39,231 bases of DNA from a virus: positions 1-39,231 of the IMG/VR virus record IMGVR_UViG_2199352024_000004, one strand, 5' to 3'. This document shows positions 12,576-19,079 of the stretch, piece after piece (the stretch's first letter is position 1; each line of letters begins with the position of its first letter). The position numbers and the translations under genes were made by a program. A model generated the notes under the pieces. The model was not told where the DNA came from. It worked only from the letters and a program-made list of their open reading frames with translations, and did not search any database.

Positions 12576-12604
12576 ATTTTAGCACATACATAGCTAAGTT
12601 GCAA
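12576..12604 (-). promoter_or_regulatory. Main leftward promoter
   Basis: On the minus strand TTGCAA (12604-12599), a 17-base spacer and TAAAAT (12581-12576) with a TG two bases upstream form a strong sigma-70 promoter, start near 12569. It lies back-to-back with the repressor promoter at 12629-12657, and its -35 overlaps the tandem repeats at 12603-12620, so a bound regulator would block it. Confidence 0.75.
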
Positions 12605-12620
12605 TAGGCAAAATAGGCAA
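12603..12620. repeat. Tandem 9-base repeat, candidate operator
   Basis: AATAGGCAA occurs twice head to tail (12603-12611 and 12612-12620) between the two divergent promoters. Flanking ACATAC (about 12584-12589) and GTATGT (12624-12629) form a wider inverted pair, and CATGC/GCATG (12647-12651 with 12662-12666) brackets the -10 and start of the HTH gene. These are plausible binding sites for the regulator at 12664-12987; which one it uses is unknown. Confidence 0.5.
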
Positions 12621-12628
12621 TTTGTATG

Positions 12629-12657
12629 TTGCTTTTCTGATAAGTACATGCTATCAT
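12629..12657 (+). promoter_or_regulatory. Repressor promoter giving a leaderless transcript
   Basis: TTGCTT (12629-12634), a 17-base spacer and TATCAT (12652-12657) predict transcription from 12664, which is the A of the ATG of the HTH gene. There is no Shine-Dalgarno. This matches the leaderless layout known for lambda cI made from its maintenance promoter. Confidence 0.65.
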
Positions 12658-12663
12658 TGATGC

Positions 12664-12987
12664 ATGGAAAATAACATTCGATCTGAAAATGATGTTCGTG
12701 ATGAGTTGCGGGCGCTGGTCAAGGAAAGCGGAACCGTGACTAAATTTGCTGCGTCCATTGATTACGGGGCCCAGTATATTTACGATGTGCTTGCCGGGCG
12801 GCGCAATGTCAGTGCAGAGTTGGCGGATAAGATCGGCTATACTCGTGTATACGCTTATACCGCACAACCCGACACATTTCACATTGTGCCGAACGCAGAA
12901 GATAAGCGCGTCCCAGCGCAGGAAGCCGGGGCGGATCGGGATGACTATGCTTGGGACGCCGAGCGTGAAAAAAGTTTGGAAGATTAG
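12664..12987 (+). CDS. Small helix-turn-helix regulator
   Basis: A 107-residue protein, first gene of the rightward arm. Residues 12-62 make a five-helix HTH of the Cro/CI kind: VRDELRALVKESG, VTKFAASI, then YGAQYIYDVLAGRR as recognition segment and SAELADKIGY. The remaining 45 residues are acidic and lack the LexA-type S24 peptidase domain, so it cannot self-cleave. It sits beside divergent promoters and tandem repeats and is probably the early/late switch. Its transcript appears leaderless. Without an integrase in the window, lysogeny is not supported; it may act like Cro. Confidence 0.8.
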   Translation: MENNIRSENDVRDELRALVKESGTVTKFAASIDYGAQYIYDVLAGRRNVSAELADKIGYTRVYAYTAQPDTFHIVPNAEDKRVPAQEAGADRDDYAWDAEREKSLED

Positions 12988-13349
12988 GTCATTCCGGCTT
13001 AGGCCGTGTTTGATGCGCGGGTAGCGCGGCTGACGAGTGTTCTGTAGCACGTGTTCTGGCTGCCGGGTTGGCTTTGTCTAGAAAGTCAACCCGCCCCGCA
13101 AAGTTTGTCCCCGTTATGGGGCGTGCTTCCCCTGTCGAGACGTGTATTCAATCGCGGTTATCCGGTAATCCCGATAGACGGCGGGGCGGTATCGGTTCGG
13201 CGGCGGGTCTTGGGTGGATAGCCTGTCACTCAATAAATACCCCGTAATACGGGCTTATTTCGGCAATGCGTGCATGAGCACGATAGCGGCCACCCGCGAA
13301 TTGCAAGGGCCGGGACTGGCGGCGGTTCCGGCGACTGGATGGAGAGAAT
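12988..13349 (+). ncRNA. Gene-free, highly structured stretch (candidate RNA or long leader)
   Basis: No credible frame is present over 362 bases. Hairpins crowd the plus strand: CGGGTTGGCTTT (13064-13075) with AAAGTCAACCCG (13082-13093), 12 pairs including a G-U that works only on plus-strand RNA; AGCACG (13046-13051) with CGTGCT (13122-13127); CCCC/GGGG (13109-13121); CCGATA/TATCGG (13171-13195); GGGTGG (13212-13217) with CCACCC (13290-13295) enclosing CCCGT/ACGGG (13241-13253) and CGTGC-ATGA-GCACG (13269-13282); GCCGG/CCGGC (13309-13332) just before GGAGAG. It is either a separate RNA or the leader of the 13350-13613 gene. No good promoter is seen. Confidence 0.45.
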
Positions 13350-13613
13350 ATGAAGGACGGAAGTTTTCAACCTATCTTTGAATTTGAAGGCGGCGCAAAT
13401 GTCGTTGGATACATGGCGCATGGGCACATCGAGAAACGTGAGTTTCTCGATTGCGTTTTGAAAGATACGGGCGGCCTGTGGGCGGAGAATGACGTGAGAC
13501 ACGTTTATCAGCGGAACGTACCAGTAGCGCATCAACCCGGTAGCATGGTAATGGTTGAGTGCGCAGGGCCAGCACGCGGCGCTTATCCCGTTACGCTCGT
13601 GGACGTATATTAG
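13350..13613 (+). CDS. Hypothetical protein, 87 aa
   Basis: An 87-residue protein with GGAGAG five bases before ATG. Its composition is protein-like (FQPIFEFEGGANVVGYMAHG, then FLDCVLKDTGG and MVMVECAGP), probably a small beta-rich domain with two cysteines. No family is recognised. It lies between two structured RNA regions, alone in its short unit. Confidence 0.7.
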   Translation: MKDGSFQPIFEFEGGANVVGYMAHGHIEKREFLDCVLKDTGGLWAENDVRHVYQRNVPVAHQPGSMVMVECAGPARGAYPVTLVDVY

Positions 13614-13677
13614 CTAGTATCCCGGCGCGAAAATCCGACTAGCCAGGCGGGCGCTGACACAACAGCCCGCGCCGGGA
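13613..13677 (+). promoter_or_regulatory. H-type pseudoknot in the gap before the 13700 gene
   Basis: GCTAGT (13613-13618) pairs with ACTAGC (13638-13643), and TCCCGGCGCG (13620-13629) pairs with CGCGCCGGGA (13668-13677), in crossing order. A hairpin CGGGC/GCCCG (13648-13652 with 13665-13669) sits between the second halves and overlaps the long stem by two bases, so the two compete. The topology recalls the P1/P2/P4 arrangement of HDV-like ribozymes without P3, but the active-site sequence is not recognisable, so I do not call a ribozyme. Confidence 0.5.
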
Positions 13678-13699
13678 GACATCGATTATTGGAGTGAGT

Positions 13700-13951
13700 A
13701 TGTTAAATATCCAAGAAACTAAGTGGGTTATTATGAGCAAGGACAGGACATTCATTGCCAAGGGTCAGGTTCGTAATCGTTGGCTTGTTCCCGTTGATGC
13801 CCCTGATAAAAAGCGTGTTTTGTATTATGATACGCAAAGAAAAGCAGAGAGTGCTTTTAATGACTACGGATTCTACGGGATGCGCAAAGGGATTGAATTG
13901 GAAGCCGTAAAGGTTGAAATTTCTATTCATGAGATTGTGAGTAAGCAATGA
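13700..13951 (+). CDS. Hypothetical protein, 83 aa
   Basis: An 83-residue protein starting at the ATG five bases after GGAG (a GTG two codons earlier is too close). It is basic and beta-rich (KWVIMSKDRTFIAKGQV, RVLYYDTQRKAESAF), the style of small phage proteins with one compact domain. The stop overlaps the next start by ATGA. Confidence 0.72.
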   Translation: MLNIQETKWVIMSKDRTFIAKGQVRNRWLVPVDAPDKKRVLYYDTQRKAESAFNDYGFYGMRKGIELEAVKVEISIHEIVSKQ

Positions 13952-14352
13952 CCGCCCGTAACTATGCAGCCATGACGGACGCTGAACTGAATCAGGCTGC
14001 GGCGCTGGCTATGGGGTGGAAGGTGTGGGGGTACGGGTATGAAACTATGCCTAATTCTGGAAAACTTTCATGGCGCGGCTTCTACGAATTTAAGCCCGCT
14101 ACCGATCTAAACCACGCCGCCGAATTCTCCGCGGCTTTTATGGACGCAGAACAGGCCAAAGACCGCTGGTACAACCTGACTATCGAATCTGTCGTGCAAC
14201 AGAACAGCGCAGGCGTGCAGGTCAGGCGCTACCGTTGCAAGTTATGGCGCGGGCAGGTCATCGACCGGGACAGTGGTATCTATCACGCGCTGTGCGATAC
14301 CGAAGCACGGGCGCGAACGGAAGCGACACTGGCGGCGTTTGATGGCTCGTAA
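13948..14352 (+). CDS. Phage ABA-sandwich-like protein, 134 aa
   Basis: A 134-residue protein. It opens with MTDAELNQAAALAMGWKVW (from residue 9), continues with a P-x-T-D-L-N-H-A-A-E-F segment and ends with ARARTEATLAAF. This order (helix with M-G-W, then a TD-x-x-A-A helix, then R-A-x-x-x-A-x-L-A-A) is the signature of the phage ABA-sandwich family, widespread small proteins of unknown role. The start overlaps the previous stop; the end overlaps the nuclease start by 11 bases. Confidence 0.75.
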   Translation: MTARNYAAMTDAELNQAAALAMGWKVWGYGYETMPNSGKLSWRGFYEFKPATDLNHAAEFSAAFMDAEQAKDRWYNLTIESVVQQNSAGVQVRRYRCKLWRGQVIDRDSGIYHALCDTEARARTEATLAAFDGS

Positions 14353-14782
14353 AATACCGGTACCAACAGAGCACAAAGAGCAGTCAATTCTCTTTGAGTG
14401 GCTTCAAATGGTGGCGGTAGTTGACTGCCCATTGGTGGAGTTTCTCGTTTTCGCTGTGCCGAACGGCGCGAAACTTGGCGGCGACAAACGGCTGAGATAC
14501 ATCCAAATGAATAACTTAAAATCCGAAGGACTACTACCGGGTGTTTCGGACGTTCTTTGCCTGATACCGTCAAACGGCTATCACTATCTTGCGGTTGAGA
14601 TGAAGAAGCGAGATAGACAAAACGAAAAAGAGAACGGATTTATCACGGGCGGCGTAAGCGAAGGCCAGCGCGAATTTTTAGCGGCTGTTAGTCAGGCAGG
14701 CGGGCTGGATGCTGTCTGTTACGGCGCGGATGAAGCTATCGAAGTTTTTAGGCAATATTTGCACATAAAAGCGGATTTATGA
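14342..14782 (+). CDS. VRR-NUC family nuclease
   Basis: A 146-residue nuclease of the VRR-NUC branch of the PD-(D/E)xK superfamily. The fold markers are V-P-N-G-A-K-L-G-G near 37-45, G-V-S-D near 67-70 with the catalytic aspartate, E-M-K near 88-90 as the E-x-K pair, and G-G-V-S-E-G-Q-R-E-F-L near 107-117. Stand-alone phage VRR-NUC proteins are thought to resolve or nick branched DNA. ATG at 14342 lies inside the end of the previous gene; an earlier in-frame start is rejected because its translation is unlike the family. Confidence 0.88.
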   Translation: MARKIPVPTEHKEQSILFEWLQMVAVVDCPLVEFLVFAVPNGAKLGGDKRLRYIQMNNLKSEGLLPGVSDVLCLIPSNGYHYLAVEMKKRDRQNEKENGFITGGVSEGQREFLAAVSQAGGLDAVCYGADEAIEVFRQYLHIKADL

Positions 14783-14806
14783 CACTTCCCCGCGCAATCT
14801 TGCCCG

Positions 14807-14834
14807 TTGCAAACAGACGCGGGCGTGATATACT
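14807..14834 (+). promoter_or_regulatory. Late promoter giving a leaderless transcript
   Basis: TTGCAA (14807-14812), 16 bases, then an extended -10 TGATATACT (TATACT at 14829-14834). The predicted start, 14841, is the A of the next ATG and no Shine-Dalgarno is present, so the first message would be leaderless. It probably drives the structural genes. Confidence 0.7.
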
Positions 14835-14840
14835 TTAAGC

Positions 14841-14996
14841 ATGATTATCGAATCTGACCCAGACACGAACGGAACAACGGAAGACATCGGGCGCGGCGGC
14901 TTTGGCCGGCGCGTTATTGGGTGGGCTGCCGCGCTGCTCGTTGGGCTCGGTCTATGGCATTTATTTTTTTGGTTGGTTGGTGGGGGATGGCAATGA
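14841..14996 (+). CDS. Small membrane protein at the head of the structural operon, 51 aa
   Basis: A 51-residue protein with an acidic start (MIIESDPDTNG), a basic R-R turn near 23 and one membrane helix at 27-46 (IGWAAALLVGLGLWHLFFWL). It is predicted to be translated from a leaderless message. Its stop overlaps the next start by ATGA. It could be a holin-type or envelope-acting peptide, but a single short helix proves little. Confidence 0.6.
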   Translation: MIIESDPDTNGTTEDIGRGGFGRRVIGWAAALLVGLGLWHLFFWLVGGGWQ

Positions 14997-16255
14997 TAGC
15001 GCAAAACCATGTGGCGAGATTGGATTATTACAAGAGGGCGCGATCCTTGCTCGGCTCGTCTATTATTGCGCACTACAAATTTGACGAAGCAAGCGGCACT
15101 TCTGCGGCGGACATCTCTGGCAGGGTTAATACCGCCACGTACGCAAATAGCCCAACATTGGGCGGCGCTGGTGTCGGCATGATCCCCGGTACAAATGGTT
15201 ACGCCAGTGTACCGACAAGCATGTTCAATTCCAACCTGGGGGAGTTTACCGCGTGTTGCTTCGCTAATCTCTCGTCAACAGCGTGGAATAATGGATTGGC
15301 TAATTATCTGTTCTATTTTGTTGGAGCAGATAACAATAACCGCATTATTGCGCCGAAATTGTCGGCTGACGGTAGGTTATCATTTTCGTACATCGCTGGG
15401 GGGACGAACATAACGATTTTTTCGTCTGCGGTGAAACATACTAATAGATTGCATCTGGCGCTATCGGTTAGTAAGTCGAATAACCGTATGCGCATTTTTG
15501 TCAACGGGATTCCGTCTCTGTATTCTACGGGGCTGGGTACATTCTCGGGCACCATGAGCGGTTATGCGCGGGTTGGTAACAACGCTGGAACGGGTTGGAG
15601 TAACAACATCCATGATTTTATGCTCATCAACCGCGAAATAACATATGCGGAAGCAAGAACGCTTGCTGGATACGATGCGCCGTCAAATGTTTTGGTTGGT
15701 TGTGACGGTGATAGCCGAACATCTACAAAATCTTGGGTGCAGTCAATCTATCCAACAGTTTTGACGAAATATGGTTTTAGCGGCATACAGGAGTGGGGCG
15801 TCAGTGGTCAGACTGTTGGCAATATGATTACCAATGGGGCCGCAAACATTGACAGCAAGCTTATTTCAGGCGGCAGTAATATACTTGTAGTCTGGGGCGG
15901 TGTGAACGATTCGTTGGAAGGCGGCATGACCGCTTCGACCATTTACACCAGACTACAAACGTACTGCCAGGCACGCCGGGCGGCAGGCTGGAATAAAATC
16001 ATTGTGTGCTCAGAGATTGACGCGCAAGACGCCAGCCGTAACGCTGTTGGTTGGCATGGAACCATGTATCCGGCGCTCAATGCGTTACTGCGTGCAAACT
16101 ATTCGTTTGCTGATCGGCTTGCCGATTTGGGTGCTGATGCTCGCTTACAGGATGCGACAAATACAACATATTTCAACGCCGATAAAGTTCATCCAGCCGA
16201 GGGCGGCTGTGATGTTATTGCATCAATTATTCAAACACAGATAAGTTCGCTTTAG
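14993..16255 (+). CDS. LamG-like plus SGNH-hydrolase protein (virion esterase?)
   Basis: A 420-residue two-domain protein. Residues 25-225 resemble a LamG/concanavalin-type carbohydrate-binding sandwich (HYKFDEASG ... MRIFVNGIPS ... IHDFMLINREITYAEA). Residues 232-420 are an SGNH hydrolase with all blocks present: G-D-S with nucleophile S241, G-V-S-G, G-G-V-N-D with N305, and D-x-V-H with D397 and H400. It would remove acyl groups from a surface polysaccharide, as virion-bound esterases of other phages do. ATG at 14993 overlaps the previous stop and has GGGGG upstream. Its place before terminase is unusual for a tail enzyme. Confidence 0.85.
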   Translation: MIAQNHVARLDYYKRARSLLGSSIIAHYKFDEASGTSAADISGRVNTATYANSPTLGGAGVGMIPGTNGYASVPTSMFNSNLGEFTACCFANLSSTAWNNGLANYLFYFVGADNNNRIIAPKLSADGRLSFSYIAGGTNITIFSSAVKHTNRLHLALSVSKSNNRMRIFVNGIPSLYSTGLGTFSGTMSGYARVGNNAGTGWSNNIHDFMLINREITYAEARTLAGYDAPSNVLVGCDGDSRTSTKSWVQSIYPTVLTKYGFSGIQEWGVSGQTVGNMITNGAANIDSKLISGGSNILVVWGGVNDSLEGGMTASTIYTRLQTYCQARRAAGWNKIIVCSEIDAQDASRNAVGWHGTMYPALNALLRANYSFADRLADLGADARLQDATNTTYFNADKVHPAEGGCDVIASIIQTQISSL

Positions 16256-16261
16256 GTAATT

Positions 16262-17065
16262 ATGACAACTAGTTATATTTTTATTGGCGGATGGAAAAAG
16301 GCGGGTAAAGCCGTCGTGCCTACGTCCGTGCCAACTATCACGATTGTAGATGTAACTAATCCGTCTATTGCGCTTGTTTCGGCGGCTGCTATGTCGCTGG
16401 TAACTCCGATCACAAGCGCTTATTATTATTCATATTCCGGCGCAGATAACCTGCCGCTGGCGGCCTATGCGGAAACATCTGATACCACGATGGATGAGCA
16501 GGGATTGTTTATTGAGCCGCAGAGTAAAATACAGACCGGCGACAATTACGCCCGGTTGGGTGTCCCTGTTTTGGCATCGATAAGCGCTGATATTGCGGCG
16601 CAGCCTGCGAGTATTTGGGATAGATTGACGTCGGCCTTGATTACATCTGGCAGCATCGGCAAGCTGATTGTGGATTATTTGGACATGCAAGTGTCGCTGA
16701 TATACAGCCGCGTGGCATCTGCGACTATTACGGTCAACAGCCCTGTTTTATCTGGCGGTAGTATCGAAATTATCCCTGGAGATGACTATTATTATGCGGA
16801 TGGACGTTCTCTTGATTGGTCATCCAACGATTGGCCGAATCTAACAGGCGCTGCGTCTGTCAAGTTTTACGCTGGTTTTGCGTCGTCGTCTCCTGTGACT
16901 ATGAGTGTGGTCACGGCTGGCACTGGCTCTCAGACCGTCAGGGCTGAGTTACCGAAAACACTTACGAGCCTTTTGACTGGTTTTGTATCTGATTTCTCGG
17001 TGGTCGCTGTTTTGAGTGACGGGCACGTGGCTACACTTGTGAAAGATGCAGTTGCACGAGGGTAG
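16262..17065 (+). CDS. Beta-rich, possibly virion-associated protein, 267 aa
   Basis: A 267-residue protein of beta-rich, Ser/Thr-rich composition. Residues 120-155 form a helical stretch (SIWDRLTSALITSGSIGKLI) followed by two sandwich-like halves; SGGSIEIIPGDDYYYADG (about 165-182) and AELPKTLTSLLTG recur in baseplate-type proteins. It follows the SGNH protein by six bases and may form an adsorption module with it. The last base abuts the terS start. No catalytic motif. Confidence 0.72.
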   Translation: MTTSYIFIGGWKKAGKAVVPTSVPTITIVDVTNPSIALVSAAAMSLVTPITSAYYYSYSGADNLPLAAYAETSDTTMDEQGLFIEPQSKIQTGDNYARLGVPVLASISADIAAQPASIWDRLTSALITSGSIGKLIVDYLDMQVSLIYSRVASATITVNSPVLSGGSIEIIPGDDYYYADGRSLDWSSNDWPNLTGAASVKFYAGFASSSPVTMSVVTAGTGSQTVRAELPKTLTSLLTGFVSDFSVVAVLSDGHVATLVKDAVARG

Positions 17066-17509
17066 ATGAGCGATAAAGAACTTGCTAACACGAAAAAATC
17101 AGGCCCTGTCAGGGACGAAAAGGGGAGATGGATAAAGGGAGAGCCTTCACCTAATCCAGCGGGCCGCCCGGCTGATGGGCAGTCGTGGTCTGCTATTATC
17201 CGCGAAATTTCGCAAATGACCCCCGAAGAAATAGTCGGAATGGTGGGAAAAGACAATGACTTGGGGCGGGCATTCCTGCAACTTCCAAAAAAAGTGCAAC
17301 TCAAAAAACTAATGATCGCCCGTGTGTTTACTGCGCTTATGTTTGAGCCAAATTCGTCGTTACTGTCGGTTATTATGGATAGAGACGAAGGGGCGGTAAA
17401 GAACGGCATGAACATTTCTAGCATAGATTTGTCGAAATTATCAGTCTCCCAACTAAAACGCATTAGAGACGGTGAAGATGTCCTATCAGTCCTATCAACT
17501 CCAGATTGA
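17066..17509 (+). CDS. terS: Terminase small subunit-like protein
   Basis: A 147-residue protein directly before the large terminase. Residues 15-40 carry the R-W-x-K-G-x-x-x-P-N-P-A-G-R-P motif of the DUF5681-type family, commonly encoded beside large terminases. The rest is helical. The 3' end overlaps terL by 32 bases in another frame. The DNA-binding role and packaging-site choice are inferred from position; no classical HTH is obvious. Confidence 0.75.
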   Translation: MSDKELANTKKSGPVRDEKGRWIKGEPSPNPAGRPADGQSWSAIIREISQMTPEEIVGMVGKDNDLGRAFLQLPKKVQLKKLMIARVFTALMFEPNSSLLSVIMDRDEGAVKNGMNISSIDLSKLSVSQLKRIRDGEDVLSVLSTPD

Positions 17510-19079
17510 CGCAGAAATCGAACTGCGCAATCGCTTTGCCAGCGGAGATAAAAACTTGATACCGCCTGACGATTGGCGTGATTGGCTACCTGACTTATTC
17601 CCAAAATATGTCGCTGCCCCTTTTGCGCAGCGACATATTGATTTCTGGGAGTGGGTGGATAATATAAACGTTGGCGTGAGACCATCTCCATTCGTCGGCT
17701 TGTGGCCCCGTGGTGGCGCAAAGTCTTCAAGCGCCGAACTTGCATCTGTTCGATTGGGGGCAACCGAGAAAAGAAAATACATTTGGTACGTAAGCGGCAC
17801 ACAAGACAAAGCCGACTCGCACGTCGAGAACATCGGTGGCATGTTAGAGAGTGGGCAGATAGAGAAATATTACCCATCCTTGGCATCTCGTGCGATAGGA
17901 AAATATGGGAACTCAAAGGGCTGGCGGCGCTCTCGCTTGAAAGCCAGCAACGGCTTTACGGTTGACGCGCTCGGATTGGATACCAGTGCGCGCGGCATGA
18001 AGGACGAAGAACAGCGCCCCGACATGATTATATTAGACGATGTGGACGAATTGCACGATAGCTTTGCCACGACGCAAAAAAAGATACAGACTATTACAAA
18101 GAGCATATTGCCAAGCGGGTCAAACGGGGATTGCGCCGTGTTGTTTATTCAAAACCTAATACACCCTGACAGCATCGCTTCGATGCTCGCTGATGGGCGC
18201 GCCGACTTTCTCGCAGATCGTATTGTAAGCGGCCCATACCCGGCGCTAAACGGATTGACGTATGAGATACGTTACAGCGCAGAACACAAACGCAGCATGT
18301 ATTTTATCACGGGAGGCGTTCCGACGTGGCAAGGGCAAAATATAGAGATATGTCAAAGCCAAATACATCTATGGGGATTGTCTTCTTTTTTACAGGAAGC
18401 GCAGCACGATGTAGACCGTTCGGGCGGCATATGGGATCATATCGAATTTGAGCACATCGAGCGGCGCAACTTACCAAACTTTGTGCGCGTTGTCGTATGG
18501 GTTGACCCAGCCGTCACATCCACGGACAAGAGCGATAGCATGGGCATTAGCGCTGGTGGGGTAGATGAGAATGGAAAAGTATACGGCTTATACTTTTGGG
18601 AAGCCATCACTAGTCCAGAAGATGCAATGGAGCGGGCGATACTCAAAGCGTTGGAACTGGGCGCGTCTGTTGTCGGCGTGGAAACCGATCAGGGTGGCGA
18701 CACTTGGATCAGCGTTTACATGCGTGCGTGCGATAAAATACGTGCCGAACATCCAGAGCTATCCCGACATGTATTCCCAGCGTTTGATTCTGAAAAGGCG
18801 GGCGCTGGCAATGGCTCAAAGGTTGAGCGCAATTCGAGAATGTTGGCGGATTATGAGCATGGAAATGTTGTGCACATGACGGGCACTCATGCTACAATAG
18901 AGAAATCGTTGCGTCGTTTCCCCAACAAGCCGCTGGATTTGGCTGATAGTTGGTTTTGGACATGGTTCGACTTGGCAGGACATCACACGCCACTGCCCAA
19001 AAATCAGCCCGAACACAAAAGTAAGTGGCTGGGGCAGGAAGATGAAGAAAGTAATCACGGATGGACTAAAAGGTATTAA
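17478..19079 (+). CDS. terL: Terminase large subunit
   Basis: A 533-residue packaging motor. The ATPase part has a Walker A-like loop W-P-R-G-G-A-K-S-S (77-85) and Walker B M-I-I-L-D-D-V-D-E (183-191). The RNase H-like nuclease has D343 in W-V-D-P-A, E402 in V-G-V-E-T-D and a late D in L-D-L-A-D-S-W near 505. The length fits the family. The ATG at 17478 is preferred over a GTG two codons earlier; the ribosome site is weak, so coupling to terS is likely. The packaging style (cos or headful) cannot be told from the sequence. Confidence 0.95.
   Translation: MSYQSYQLQIDAEIELRNRFASGDKNLIPPDDWRDWLPDLFPKYVAAPFAQRHIDFWEWVDNINVGVRPSPFVGLWPRGGAKSSSAELASVRLGATEKRKYIWYVSGTQDKADSHVENIGGMLESGQIEKYYPSLASRAIGKYGNSKGWRRSRLKASNGFTVDALGLDTSARGMKDEEQRPDMIILDDVDELHDSFATTQKKIQTITKSILPSGSNGDCAVLFIQNLIHPDSIASMLADGRADFLADRIVSGPYPALNGLTYEIRYSAEHKRSMYFITGGVPTWQGQNIEICQSQIHLWGLSSFLQEAQHDVDRSGGIWDHIEFEHIERRNLPNFVRVVVWVDPAVTSTDKSDSMGISAGGVDENGKVYGLYFWEAITSPEDAMERAILKALELGASVVGVETDQGGDTWISVYMRACDKIRAEHPELSRHVFPAFDSEKAGAGNGSKVERNSRMLADYEHGNVVHMTGTHATIEKSLRRFPNKPLDLADSWFWTWFDLAGHHTPLPKNQPEHKSKWLGQEDEESNHGWTKRY

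Noticed and set aside
12603-12620. CRISPR array
   Set aside because: Only two 9-base units with no spacer between them.
12574-13050. Minus-strand frame opposite the HTH gene
   Set aside because: Crosses the divergent promoter region and the coding strand of a clear HTH protein.
13613-13677. HDV-like ribozyme
   Set aside because: Only the crossing topology fits; P3 and the catalytic cytosine context are not recognisable.
16930-17916. 328-codon minus-strand frame opposite terS and terL
   Set aside because: Lies antisense to two well-recognised genes, with Cys/Arg/Ser-rich composition.
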